Of a DNA stretch of 43,996 bases, positions 23,746 through 31,851 are shown piece by piece. Each line of letters begins with the position of its first letter. Position 1 is the stretch's first letter. The stretch covers positions 1-43,996 of the forward strand of contig CANQCB010000002.1 of assembly GCA_947589145.1 (NCBI GenBank), read 5' to 3'. The notes under the pieces were generated by a model, which saw nothing but the letters and a program-made list of their open reading frames with translations, searched no databases and was not told the origin of the DNA. The DNA comes from an uncultured Clostridia bacterium (GTDB lineage Bacteria; Bacillota; Clostridia; Christensenellales; Pumilibacteraceae). Both the position numbers and the translations under genes were made by a program.

Positions 23746-24224
23746 CGGCGTGGCTACTCTCTGTCGCGGGAACGGGCATACTCGGCGTGCTTATAGGGCA
23801 TTTGACGTCCAAAACGCGAATGCACGCCGTCATCAAAACCGCTTGCACATACGTCTTTTTGCTCGTGTTGATTTTTCCCATACCGACGCTCATTACGAAC
23901 GGGATCGATATGTCGTCTTGCAGTATATTCGGCGGCGACTTTTCATACAATGAGGATGTATTCGATAAAACGAGCGAAGCCTACTTTTCGGTCGTAAAAA
24001 CGGAGATAGAAAGGCAGGCGCAAGAACGCGGATATGAGATCGAGTGCGAGATAAACGGCACGCTTGACGAGGAAAAAATCACCGTGCATGAAGTGACTGT
24101 AATTCTGAAAGGCGAATTTGCCGACAGTTCCGCCGCGATATTGGACGTAAAAGCTATGATAGCTGACTATCTCGAAGTGGAAGAATCAATAGTGAGGGTT
24201 CAAGTTGAGCAAGTTAAAGGATAA
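23742..24224 (+). CDS. spoIIIAF: Stage III sporulation protein AF
   Basis: 160-residue protein with two N-terminal membrane helices (WLLSVAGTGILGVLIGHL and IKTACTYVFLLVLIFPIP) and a soluble C-terminal domain of the ring-building type found in SpoIIIAF. Shorter than the Bacillus protein (206). ATG 23742 overlaps the spoIIIAE stop. Recognised from layout and operon position together. Confidence 0.88.
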   Translation: MTAWLLSVAGTGILGVLIGHLTSKTRMHAVIKTACTYVFLLVLIFPIPTLITNGIDMSSCSIFGGDFSYNEDVFDKTSEAYFSVVKTEIERQAQERGYEIECEINGTLDEEKITVHEVTVILKGEFADSSAAILDVKAMIADYLEVEESIVRVQVEQVKG

Positions 24225-24630
24225 ATTCAAGAACATATTCGCAGAAATAAAATCGATCAAACACATAGAGATAATCATAGCCGTTATAGCGATCGTCATA
24301 ATGCTCGTTATTTATTTCGGTACGTCTTGTTCTCCCGATGAAAAAACAAGCATAGAGCCGCTGCCGGGTGAATATGATTATTATACGGAAACGGTCAGGG
24401 AACTCGAAACGAAACTCTCTCAGATAGAGGGAGTGGGAGACGTATCGGTGCTGGTAAATTGGTCGCAGGAAGCCGAGGAAACCTCAAACGGTTTGCCGAA
24501 GCCCGAAGGCGTGATCATCATCTGCGAGGGAGGAAACAATATTTCTGTAAAATTAAAACTAATTTCGTCGGTTGCGTCATATTTTGGGATCAGCGAAAAT
24601 AAAATCAATGTGTTAGCGAAAAGCAAATAA
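24205..24630 (+). CDS. spoIIIAG: Stage III sporulation protein AG
   Basis: SpoIIIAG forms a large ring in the intermembrane space between mother cell and forespore. The 141-residue protein has one N-terminal membrane helix (IEIIIAVIAIVIMLVIYFG) and a ring-building domain with the family's LETKLSQIEGVGDVSVLVN and PEGVIIICEGG. It is shorter than the Bacillus form (229), lacking most of the linker and insert. Start is TTG 24205, with GAGGG at 24195–24199, inside the end of spoIIIAF. Confidence 0.9.
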   Translation: MSKLKDKFKNIFAEIKSIKHIEIIIAVIAIVIMLVIYFGTSCSPDEKTSIEPLPGEYDYYTETVRELETKLSQIEGVGDVSVLVNWSQEAEETSNGLPKPEGVIIICEGGNNISVKLKLISSVASYFGISENKINVLAKSK

Positions 24631-24653
24631 AAAATATTTCGGGGGTAAACGCC

Positions 24654-25136
24654 ATGTTAAGTAAGAAAAAGAAGATCTTCATTTTGTCGGGTATGGTTGC
24701 ACTGCTTGTGCTTACGGGAGTGCTTAACATCGTACTGAATACGACGGCTTCCGCGCCGTCGGACAGCGTAAATGCCGGGTCGGAATATACCGATTTCTTT
24801 ACGGCGTACAAAGCGGACAGAAAGGCTTCCAGAGAGCAGGCTCTGCTCTATTACGACGAAATAATTTCGTCCGACAAATATTCGGAGGAAGTCAAACAGA
24901 ACGCTCAGAACGCAAAAGTCGCCCTTGCCGAGAGCATGGACACCGAACTCGTTCTCGAAGGGCTTATCAAGTCTTTGGGCTTCGAGGACGCAATAGTAAC
25001 GAGTACGACGGAGAATATCAACGTAATAGTCAAGTGTGACGAACTTACGGGTCCTCAGGCAAATCAGATCATGCAGATAGTCATAACGGAGACTGATAGA
25101 AAAGCGACGAACGTAAGAATTATTCCTACCGAATAA
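24654..25136 (+). CDS. spoIIIAH: Stage III sporulation protein AH
   Basis: SpoIIIAH binds forespore SpoIIQ across the septum and resembles YscJ/FliF ring proteins. The 160-residue protein has a basic N-terminus (LSKKKKI), one membrane helix (FILSGMVALLVLTGVLNIVL), then a linker and the YscJ-like domain (AVVAL-type core here VALAESMDTELVLEGLIKSLGFEDAIVT). Shorter than in Bacillus (218). Ribosome site CGGGGGT lies about 8 nt before ATG 24654. Last gene of the spoIIIA operon; accB, accC and the Asp23-family gene that follow in Bacillus are absent. Confidence 0.92.
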   Translation: MLSKKKKIFILSGMVALLVLTGVLNIVLNTTASAPSDSVNAGSEYTDFFTAYKADRKASREQALLYYDEIISSDKYSEEVKQNAQNAKVALAESMDTELVLEGLIKSLGFEDAIVTSTTENINVIVKCDELTGPQANQIMQIVITETDRKATNVRIIPTE

Positions 25137-25147
25137 TAAAAAAAAGA

Positions 25148-25176
25148 TTGAAATATAAGAGCCGCTGTGCTATACT
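25148..25176 (+). promoter_or_regulatory. Sigma-A promoter of nusB
   Basis: TTGAAA (25148–25153), 17-bp spacer, TATACT (25171–25176) with TGC before it (extended -10). It starts 12 nt after the spoIIIAH stop. Predicted transcription start is about 25183, so the leader before ATG 25262 is about 79 nt and begins at the first arm of the hairpin described next. Confidence 0.8.
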
Positions 25177-25184
25177 TACATAAG

Positions 25185-25250
25185 TAGTGGTGCGCGCTCC
25201 GCAAAATTGCCCTAAAAATCCGCGCACCGCTAACGCGGATTTTTATATTT
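25185..25250 (+). promoter_or_regulatory. nusB leader: antiterminator/terminator attenuator
   Basis: Two perfect, mutually exclusive hairpins. Hairpin A: 12 bp, TAGTGGTGCGCG (25185–25196) with CGCGCACCGCTA (25221–25232), one G·U pair, 24-nt loop. Hairpin B: 11 bp, AAAAATCCGCG (25214–25224) with CGCGGATTTTT (25234–25244), 9-nt loop, followed by ATATTT, i.e. an intrinsic terminator. Bases 25221–25224 belong to both, and A's 3' arm covers B's loop. The loop of A holds CGCTCCGCAAAA (25195–25206), 8 of 12 like the E. coli boxA CGCTCTTTAACA. The nusB ribosome site (25253–25256) lies after the terminator. Pairing is seen directly; regulation is inferred. Confidence 0.75.
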
Positions 25251-25261
25251 ACGGAGAAATT

Positions 25262-25675
25262 ATGGGAAGAAAATCGGCAAGGGAAGCGTTATTCGGTTTG
25301 GTCTATGAATATACGGTGAGAAACGAAGAGGACGAATTTACGCTGTCGATAATGACAAAAGATTTGTCTGCCGACGATATCGAATATGTGGAATCGTCGT
25401 ATCGCGGCATTATTTCCAATCGTGAAAAAATCTGCGAGTTGATACAAAAATACAGTCGCGGCTTTGCGCTCGACCGAATATACAAAATAGATTTAGCAAT
25501 ACTTATGGTTGCGGTATACGAAATTCTTTACCGTGACGACGTCCCTTATTCGGTAAGTGCGAACGAGGCGACGGAACTTGCGAAAAAATACTCGACCGAC
25601 AAGAGTTATTCCTATGTGAACGGAGTGCTTGCGTCTGTAATAAAGGAGGTCGGCAATGTCGGCACGTTTGATTGA
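25262..25675 (+). CDS. nusB: Transcription antitermination factor NusB
   Basis: NusB with NusE (S10) binds boxA RNA and supports antitermination, chiefly in rRNA operons. The 137-residue all-helical protein has the N-terminal RKSAREALFGLVYEY and the conserved DRIYKIDLAILMVAVYEILYRDDVPYSVSANEATELAKKYSTDKSYSYVNGVL, which contains every NusB landmark, in two stretches. ATG 25262 has GGAG at 25253–25256. The frame stays open upstream to GTG 25187, which would add 25 residues without conservation, so ATG is preferred. It opens the nusB-folD-xseA-xseB-ispA-dxs run and is preceded by the attenuator-like leader. Confidence 0.95.
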   Translation: MGRKSAREALFGLVYEYTVRNEEDEFTLSIMTKDLSADDIEYVESSYRGIISNREKICELIQKYSRGFALDRIYKIDLAILMVAVYEILYRDDVPYSVSANEATELAKKYSTDKSYSYVNGVLASVIKEVGNVGTFD

Positions 25676-26510
25676 CGGAAAGGCGTTATCTCAATCCATT
25701 AAAGAAACGCTAAAAGGCGAAGCCGCGAAGTTCGAAAGCGCTTACGGCAGAAAAGTAGGGCTTGCGGTTATAAAAGTAGGCGCGAACCCGGCAAGCGAAG
25801 TTTACGTCCGCAACAAGATCAAGTCGTGCGAGGAAGTAGGCGTTAAATCTTTCTCGTACAATCTTCCGGAAGAAACGGAGGAAAGCGCGCTTATCGAACT
25901 TATCGACGCGCTTAACGGCGACGGGAACGTGGACGGGATACTCGTGCAACTTCCTTTGCCGAAAGGGCTTAACGAGAAGAAGATCCTTGCGCGGATTTCA
26001 CCCGAAAAAGACGCCGACGGTTTTCATGCCGTGAATGCGGGCGGTCTTTTGCTGGGATTGCCTTGCACCAAGCCCTGTACTCCGGCAGGAATTATAGAAT
26101 TGATAAAATCCACGGGTACGGAGATCGCGGGTAAGAACGCGGTTGTGATCGGCAGAAGCAACATAGTCGGTAAACCCGCCGCCATATTGCTTTTATCGGA
26201 GAATGCTACGGTTACGATATGCCATTCCAAGACGGTTGATCTTGCGTCGATTGCAAAAAACGCGGACATTCTCGTTGCCGCAGTGGGCATAAAAGAATTC
26301 GTTACGGGCGACATGATAAAAGAGGGCGCGGTCGTTATCGACGTCGGCATGAACAGGTGCGACGGCAAACTCTACGGCGACGTGAATTTTGCCGAAGCGT
26401 GCGAAAAGGCGGCGTATATTACTCCCGTTCCGGGCGGCGTTGGACCGATGACGGTCACAATGCTCATCAAAAATGCGATAGAATCGGCATTCAGATGCAA
26501 AAAAAGCTGA
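25656..26510 (+). CDS. folD: Methylenetetrahydrofolate dehydrogenase / cyclohydrolase
   Basis: FolD interconverts 5,10-methylene-, methenyl- and 10-formyl-tetrahydrofolate using NADP, feeding purine and fMet synthesis. Catalytic segment YVRNKIKSCEE (Lys of the YxxxK type) near residue 50; then DGILVQLPLPKGLNEKKIL, the nucleotide-binding VVIGRSNIVGKPAA and the C-terminal TPVPGGVGPMTVTML. Length 284 is standard. ATG 25656 has GGAGG about 5 nt upstream and overlaps nusB by 20 bases. Confidence 0.97.
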   Translation: MSARLIDGKALSQSIKETLKGEAAKFESAYGRKVGLAVIKVGANPASEVYVRNKIKSCEEVGVKSFSYNLPEETEESALIELIDALNGDGNVDGILVQLPLPKGLNEKKILARISPEKDADGFHAVNAGGLLLGLPCTKPCTPAGIIELIKSTGTEIAGKNAVVIGRSNIVGKPAAILLLSENATVTICHSKTVDLASIAKNADILVAAVGIKEFVTGDMIKEGAVVIDVGMNRCDGKLYGDVNFAEACEKAAYITPVPGGVGPMTVTMLIKNAIESAFRCKKS

Positions 26511-27673
26511 CAGTTTCACAGCTCAACGCGTATATCCGAGGTGTTTTCGACGACGAGTTCGTTCTGCACGACGTGACGGTTTGCGGCGAGGTTTTCGAGT
26601 TCAAGCGAATGGGCGCGCGGACATTCATAACTCTCAAAGAAGGGGAATGCACGCTCCCGTGCGTGAGTTTTCGCGCCGTCGACGACGGATTGCTCGGCAA
26701 AAACGTCGAGTCGGTCGGTACGGTCAACTTTTACGAAAAAACAGGGCGCGTATCCTTTCTCATAGACGAAATAACCCCGTCGGGAGACGGCAAAATTCTC
26801 CTAGATCTGGCGAAACTTCGTGAGAGTTTACGCGGAGAGGGATTGTTTGACAACAGACTCGAACTTCCGTCCGAGATTTCCAAAGTTGCGGTAATTACGA
26901 GCGAACACGGCGCGGTCCTCCACGATATAGCATCCGTAGTGCGTTCGAAAGGGGTGTCTCTCGCAATATGCGTCTATGACGTGCGCGTACAGGGCAAGGA
27001 AAGCGCGTCGGAAATTTCGACGGCAATCGACGACTTAAACGCAGGAAAACTCGGCATAGACGCAATAATAATCGCGAGGGGCGGCGGCTCGGCTACCGAC
27101 CTTGCGGCTTATAATACGGAGGAAGTCGCTCGCGCGGTCGCACGCAGCAAAATCCCCATAATCAGCGCGGTAGGGCACGAGACCGACTATACTTTGTGCG
27201 ATTTATGCGCGTCCGTCAGAGCAGGCACTCCGAGTATTGCCGCGGATATCGTCGCATATTCGGCATATCAAAAGACGGAGAGAATTCGGAATTTGTCAAA
27301 GGCGATATGCGCCGGCATAGAGAAAAAGTTCGCCGTTTGTCGCAATCGTGTAATTTCGCGCGGAATGGGCATAATCGATTTCAGCGAGAGTAAAATATCG
27401 AGTCAATCTCGTCGCATAATATATGACGCGACGCAAATTGCGCGCAAGGCAGAGAACATACTGTCCGCGCGCGAGGACAGATTGAAATTTATTGCGGCTA
27501 TGCTCGACAAGGTTAATCCGCTTAAAGTTCTGTCGCAAGGCTATTCCAAATTGGTCATGGACGGCAGGGAAATAACGAGCAGCAAAATGCTCAAAACCGG
27601 TGACGATATAAAAATAATAATGCGCGACGGCAAGGTAAAGGCAAAAGTCTGCGAGGTGAAACATGACGCTTGA
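26495..27673 (+). CDS. xseA: Exodeoxyribonuclease VII large subunit
   Basis: Catalytic subunit of ExoVII, a single-strand DNA exonuclease in repair. The N-terminal OB fold begins LTVSQLNAYIRGVFDDEF; the core shows VAVITSEHGAVLHDI, IIARGGGSATDL and SAVGHETDYTLCDLCASVRAGTPS. A coiled helical region follows and the C-terminal LSQGYSKL motif is present. At 392 residues it is at the short end (400–450). ATG 26495 overlaps folD by 16 bases; a much longer in-frame opening inside folD is unsupported. xseB follows with an 11-base overlap. Confidence 0.96.
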   Translation: MQKKLTVSQLNAYIRGVFDDEFVLHDVTVCGEVFEFKRMGARTFITLKEGECTLPCVSFRAVDDGLLGKNVESVGTVNFYEKTGRVSFLIDEITPSGDGKILLDLAKLRESLRGEGLFDNRLELPSEISKVAVITSEHGAVLHDIASVVRSKGVSLAICVYDVRVQGKESASEISTAIDDLNAGKLGIDAIIIARGGGSATDLAAYNTEEVARAVARSKIPIISAVGHETDYTLCDLCASVRAGTPSIAADIVAYSAYQKTERIRNLSKAICAGIEKKFAVCRNRVISRGMGIIDFSESKISSQSRRIIYDATQIARKAENILSAREDRLKFIAAMLDKVNPLKVLSQGYSKLVMDGREITSSKMLKTGDDIKIIMRDGKVKAKVCEVKHDA

Positions 27674-27878
27674 AGAGAATATAAACGAATTGGAAAAAAT
27701 TTTGGCGGCGCTCGAAAAAGAGGGCGTTACGGTAGAAGAAGGCATCGAACTTTTCGAAAAGGGAATTGCCGTGACGAAGGAATGTTTGACGGGATTGGAA
27801 AGCACGAAGGGAAAGATCACGCTGCTTAAAAAACAAATGGGCGAACTGATCGAACAACCGATAGATCTCGATGCCTGA
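27663..27878 (+). CDS. xseB: Exodeoxyribonuclease VII small subunit
   Basis: Small ExoVII subunit (71 residues) that stabilises XseA. Typical sequence: TLEENINELEKILAALEKEGVTVEEGIELFEKG covers the two-helix core. Ribosome site GAGGTGA about 6 nt before ATG 27663, inside the end of xseA. Its stop is 8 nt before ispA; the conserved order nusB-folD-xseA-xseB-ispA-dxs is kept. Confidence 0.95.
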   Translation: MTLEENINELEKILAALEKEGVTVEEGIELFEKGIAVTKECLTGLESTKGKITLLKKQMGELIEQPIDLDA

Positions 27879-27886
27879 ATACATAT

Positions 27887-28690
27887 ATGAATTTTACGTC
27901 GGAATACCAAAAATTGCGCAATACGGTTGACGCCGCGCTTGAAAGCATTGTTTCGGACGGCGTCTGTCCCGAACTCAAAGCTGCGGTCAATTACAGCCTT
28001 CTCGGCGGAGGAAAGCGTCTCCGTCCCGTTTTGTATTTGTCCGTGTTGTGCGCTTACGGCGTTGCGGCTACGGAAAATGACGTAAAGGTCGCGTGCGCCA
28101 TAGAGTGTATACACACCTATTCGCTCATACATGACGACCTTCCGGCAATGGATAACGACGATTATCGAAGAGGCAGACCCACCAATCATAAAAAGTTCGG
28201 CGAGGCGATTGCTATACTCGCGGGAGACGGCTTGCTCAATCTCGCTTACGAACTCCTTGCCGACGTCGCAATGCGCGACGGTAAATATGCGGCGGTAATG
28301 CGGATCGTTTCCGAAAACGCGGGAATGCGCGGCATGGTGGGCGGTCAAGCGTATGAGTTCGCGGCTACCGAAGATACGGCAGAGCACGTCGCATACCTTA
28401 AAACGGGGAAACTCATAGAAGCGGCGATAGTCTCCGCCGTTCACGCGGCAGGAAAGGACGAGGATGAGGAAATATGGCGCGAGTTTGCCGTGGATTTCGG
28501 CAAAGCGTTCCAATTTCGCGACGACCTTCTCGACATGACCGAAGAGGAAGCAGAAAAAATGGGCGTAAAACGCAACCTCGAACGCTTCTACGCCGCCGCG
28601 CTGAACGCTCTCGATAAAACAAACTGCGATACGGCGTTTTTACGCGCATTAACGGATAAAATGCTGTCGAGAACGACAGACGGCATATAG
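27887..28690 (+). CDS. ispA: Polyprenyl (geranyl/farnesyl) diphosphate synthase, shortened C-terminal part
   Basis: Trans-prenyltransferase making geranyl/farnesyl-PP, the primer for UppS. GGGKRLRP (about 40–47), first Asp-rich motif DDLPAMDND (D83–D90), KTGKL (about 172–176) and second Asp-rich motif RDDLLD (211–216) are present. At 267 residues it is about 25–30 short of the usual 290–300. The missing part is the conserved GKPxGxDxxxxKxTY segment normally just after the second motif; here the sequence runs from DDLLDMTEEEAEKMG to a short C-terminal helix. No ribosome site; the ATG is 8 nt after the xseB stop. Confidence 0.9.
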   Translation: MNFTSEYQKLRNTVDAALESIVSDGVCPELKAAVNYSLLGGGKRLRPVLYLSVLCAYGVAATENDVKVACAIECIHTYSLIHDDLPAMDNDDYRRGRPTNHKKFGEAIAILAGDGLLNLAYELLADVAMRDGKYAAVMRIVSENAGMRGMVGGQAYEFAATEDTAEHVAYLKTGKLIEAAIVSAVHAAGKDEDEEIWREFAVDFGKAFQFRDDLLDMTEEEAEKMGVKRNLERFYAAALNALDKTNCDTAFLRALTDKMLSRTTDGI

Positions 28691-28720
28691 TCGGAATACA
28701 AACATATATATTGATAACAA

Positions 28721-30547
28721 ATGGCATATCTCGAAAAAATAAACAGTCCTGCCGATCTGAAAAAACTTTCGATTTCGGAATTGAAATCTTATGCGGAAGA
28801 ACTTCGGCAGTACATAATAACAGTCGTCGGTAAAAACGGCGGACACCTTGCGTCGAATCTCGGCGCGGTGGATTTTACCGTTGCTTTGCACTACGTATTC
28901 GACTGTCCGAGGGATAAGTTCATTTTCGACGTAGGTCATCAATCATACGCGCACAAAATTATAACGGGGCGTATGGCAGAATTTGCGCGTCTCCGACAGG
29001 ACGGCGGAATAACGGGTTTCGAAAATATGCGCGAGAGCGAATACGACGCATTTTCGACGGGGCACAGCAGTACGTCGCTGTCCGTCGGGCTCGGGCTTGC
29101 TCGCGCCCGAGACCTTGCGGGCGACAGATACAACGTCGTTTCCGTGATAGGCGACGGCGCGCTCACGGGCGGAATGGCGTATGAGGCGCTGAACGACATA
29201 GGCGCGTCGGGCACGAAAATGATAATCGTGCTCAACGACAATGCGATGTCCATTTCCAAAAACGTGGGGGCGATATCCTCTTATCTCGGTAAACTCAGAC
29301 TCAGTAAGAAATATAAAAAGTTAAAACGCGTCACCAAACAGGGAATAGACGGGTTGCCTATAATCGGACCGTATGTATTACGCGCAACCGAGCGAATCAA
29401 GATGTGGCTTAAAAAGCAGCTCGTTTCCAACAAAATGTTCGAACAGCTCGGAATAAAATATTACGGAGTGTTTGACGGTCATAATATCGGGGAAATGATA
29501 AATCTTCTCGAACAGATAAAAAATTCCAAAGGACCCGTCATCATACATATAACCACGCATAAGGGAAGCGGACTTTACGAGGCGGAAATGAATCCCGAAA
29601 AATATCACGGGGTAGACGCGTCAACCGAGCAAATACATAAATTTTCGGACGTAGTCGGCGAAAAACTCACCGAACTCGCCGCACGCGACGACAAGATTGT
29701 GGGCGTCTCCGCCGCAATGATGTCCGGAACGGGGCTGAACGCATTTCGACAAGCATATCCCGATCGTTGTTTCGACGTCGGTATAGCCGAACAGCACGCC
29801 GTCGCCATGTGCGCAGGGTTGGCGGCGGCAGGTTATAAACCCTATTTTGCGGTATATTCTTCATTCCTTCAACGCGGTTTCGATCAGATACTCCACGATG
29901 TGTGCATAAATAATTTACCCGTAAGGTTTTTGATCGACAGGGCGGGCGCAATAGGCGCGGACGGAGTCACGCACCAAGGGCTTTTCGACCTCGGATATTT
30001 GAGTATGCTGCCCAATATGACCGTGCTTGCGCCGAGAAACGGGGAAGAATTGCGCAAAATGCTGGATTGGTCGTCGGAATTTAATTCTCCGCTTGCAATA
30101 AGATATCCCAAAGGATATAAAGACGACATAGTCTTGCCGTCGAGCGAAATCGTTTACGGTAAATGGGAGACGGTGGCGCGCAGCGCGGAAAAAGTTTACG
30201 TAATAGCCGTCGGAAATCGAATGTTGTCCGTTGCGAAAGAAGTGGATTGCAATTTGATAAGCGCGAGGTTTGTGAAACCGCTTGACGGCGAAATGCTGAA
30301 CGAGATAAACGCAGAAGGCAATATCGTCATTACAATGGAGGAAAACGCTTTGCGCGGCGGCTTCGGCGAAAGCGTCAGAACGTACCTTTGCGAGCATGGA
30401 ATTCGTTGCGATCTCAAATGCCTCGGCTTCGACGACAGGTTTTGCGAGAGCCTTTCGGTGAATACTTCGTTTGAGCAGCAGGGGCTGACAGCGGAAAATT
30501 TGCGTAAAATAATTTTCGAACACAAACTTTTGAACAAAAACTCTTGA
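28721..30547 (+). CDS. dxs: 1-deoxy-D-xylulose-5-phosphate synthase
   Basis: Thiamine-diphosphate enzyme condensing pyruvate and glyceraldehyde 3-phosphate to DXP, the entry to the MEP pathway. Conserved blocks: SNLGAVDFTVALHYVFD, GHQSYAHKIITGR, TPP motif GDGALTGGMAYEALN, then the transketolase domain with FDVGIAEQHAV and DRAGAIGADGVTHQG. Length 608 is normal. ATG 28721 lacks a ribosome site; a TATATT (28707–28712) lies 8 nt upstream, so an own start with little or no leader is possible. The tlyA-type gene usually between dxs and nadK is missing. Confidence 0.96.
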   Translation: MAYLEKINSPADLKKLSISELKSYAEELRQYIITVVGKNGGHLASNLGAVDFTVALHYVFDCPRDKFIFDVGHQSYAHKIITGRMAEFARLRQDGGITGFENMRESEYDAFSTGHSSTSLSVGLGLARARDLAGDRYNVVSVIGDGALTGGMAYEALNDIGASGTKMIIVLNDNAMSISKNVGAISSYLGKLRLSKKYKKLKRVTKQGIDGLPIIGPYVLRATERIKMWLKKQLVSNKMFEQLGIKYYGVFDGHNIGEMINLLEQIKNSKGPVIIHITTHKGSGLYEAEMNPEKYHGVDASTEQIHKFSDVVGEKLTELAARDDKIVGVSAAMMSGTGLNAFRQAYPDRCFDVGIAEQHAVAMCAGLAAAGYKPYFAVYSSFLQRGFDQILHDVCINNLPVRFLIDRAGAIGADGVTHQGLFDLGYLSMLPNMTVLAPRNGEELRKMLDWSSEFNSPLAIRYPKGYKDDIVLPSSEIVYGKWETVARSAEKVYVIAVGNRMLSVAKEVDCNLISARFVKPLDGEMLNEINAEGNIVITMEENALRGGFGESVRTYLCEHGIRCDLKCLGFDDRFCESLSVNTSFEQQGLTAENLRKIIFEHKLLNKNS

Positions 30548-30572
30548 ATAAATATAAATTTTATTGTATAAT
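30544..30572 (+). promoter_or_regulatory. Sigma-A promoter of nadK, placed for a leaderless transcript
   Basis: TTGAAT (30544–30549, overlapping the dxs stop), 17-bp spacer, TATAAT (30567–30572). Six nt separate the -10 from ATG 30579, so transcription should begin at or beside the start codon. Confidence 0.8.
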
Positions 30573-30578
30573 CATACT

Positions 30579-31400
30579 ATGCACGTAGGAATTTACGTTA
30601 ATACGGAGAGGGATAAAAACCTTACGGCGACCGAAACGCTCATGTCTTTGCTCTCGGCAAAAGGAGTGTCTTTTGCCTTGCATGATTCTGCGGCGCACTT
30701 AAAAAAGAACGTGGAATATTTTGGCGACGATTGCGAGGGTTTCGACGCCATTTTCGCCATGGGCGGCGACGGGACGATCCTCTCGGCGGCGAGTTTCGCG
30801 GCTGAAAAGAATATTCCCATAATCGGCGTCAATCTCGGACATACGGGCTTTTTGTCCGAATTTACTCCGAGCATGCTTGCCGATTGCGTGGACAGGCTGA
30901 TACGCGGCGATTACTCGGTTGTCGGGCGCGATATGATTAAAACGGAAGTCGGCGGCAAACCTATAATCGCGCTCAACGAGCTTGCTTTTTACAAAAAGAA
31001 TATCGGCAGAACGATTACGTTAACGGTAAAGGTGAACGGCGCGGTGCTTAATAACTTCAAATGCGACGGGTTTATAATCAGCACGCCGACGGGCTCGACC
31101 GCTTATGCGCTGTCGTCCGGCGGACCGATAATAGAGCCAAGCGTAAAGTGCCTTCTGCTCGTGCCGATAAACTGTCATCATCTTTCCGCAAAGCCCGTGG
31201 TAGTCGGAGAGGACGCGGAAATAGTCATACGCGGCGACGAGCCTGCGTGCGTAATCGCCGACGGCAGGGTGGTAAGCAGCGACTCCGACGGCATAGTCGT
31301 TACAAAAGCGGGCATGAGCGCAAAGTTTATTTGCATGAACGGTTGCAATTTTTTCAACAGACTGTATGAAAAGCTGGGCGCAAAGCCAAAGGAGCTATAA
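30579..31400 (+). CDS. nadK: NAD kinase
   Basis: Phosphorylates NAD to NADP. The ATP-binding GGDGT (62–66, within AMGGDGTILSA), NLGHTGFLSEF, and TPTGSTAYALSSGGPI are standard. Length 273 is normal. The ATG at 30579 is chosen because it begins the conserved HVGIYVN strand; the in-frame ATG at 30564 lies within the promoter. There is no ribosome site, and the -10 is 6 nt upstream, so the mRNA is predicted leaderless. It is followed by argR and recN, the conserved Firmicutes trio. Confidence 0.95.
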   Translation: MHVGIYVNTERDKNLTATETLMSLLSAKGVSFALHDSAAHLKKNVEYFGDDCEGFDAIFAMGGDGTILSAASFAAEKNIPIIGVNLGHTGFLSEFTPSMLADCVDRLIRGDYSVVGRDMIKTEVGGKPIIALNELAFYKKNIGRTITLTVKVNGAVLNNFKCDGFIISTPTGSTAYALSSGGPIIEPSVKCLLLVPINCHHLSAKPVVVGEDAEIVIRGDEPACVIADGRVVSSDSDGIVVTKAGMSAKFICMNGCNFFNRLYEKLGAKPKEL

Positions 31401-31401
31401 T

Positions 31402-31848
31402 ATGGCGCGCAATTCAAGACAATTCAAAATACTCGAGTTGATCGCGGAAAAACCAATCGAGACGCAGGAAGAACTTGCCGCCGAACTTGTCGGCATGGGT
31501 TTCAACGTTACGCAGGCGACCGTATCGCGCGACATAAAGGAACTCGGGCTTATAAAAATCAACGACCGCGGTCGGCAAAGATATGTTAACGAGACTTCGG
31601 ACAGTAAGCATTACTCGTCCAATATCGAGAACATATATCGCAATGCCGTGCTTTCCATAACTTCTGCGCAGAATTTGGTGGTTATAAAGACCGTACCCGG
31701 CGGCGCTTCGACCGTGGGAATGAACATAGATCGTCTGGATAACGTCGACGTTCTCGGTTGCGTGGCAGGCGACGACACCGTGCTTGCCGTTGCGAGGACG
31801 AACGAGACTGCGGAAGAAATAGCAAATCGTCTCAGGGAGATGCTCTGA
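31402..31848 (+). CDS. argR: Arginine repressor ArgR/AhrC
   Basis: Hexameric, arginine-responsive regulator of arginine genes. N-terminal winged helix (residues 1–70) with the recognition segment TQATVSRDIKELGLIKI; C-terminal oligomerisation/arginine domain with NIDRLDNVDVLGCVAGDDTVLAVARTNE in two parts, the GDDT being the arginine-binding Asp pair. 148 residues is standard. ATG 31402 has AAGGAG upstream (about 31389–31394). No arginine genes are in the window; the nadK-argR-recN neighbourhood is the usual one. Confidence 0.95.
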   Translation: MARNSRQFKILELIAEKPIETQEELAAELVGMGFNVTQATVSRDIKELGLIKINDRGRQRYVNETSDSKHYSSNIENIYRNAVLSITSAQNLVVIKTVPGGASTVGMNIDRLDNVDVLGCVAGDDTVLAVARTNETAEEIANRLREML

Positions 31849-31851
31849 CAA

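Noticed and set aside
25187..25261. In-frame extension of nusB to GTG 25187
   Set aside because: It would add 25 unconserved residues, crosses both leader hairpins and has no ribosome site, while ATG 25262 has GGAG at good spacing. Not fully excluded, as the GTG is 10 nt from the -10.
28690..28721. Sigma-A promoter for dxs
   Set aside because: A TATATT is suitably placed but no acceptable -35 occurs at 16–18 bp, so it is mentioned only as part of the leaderless pattern and not listed as a promoter.
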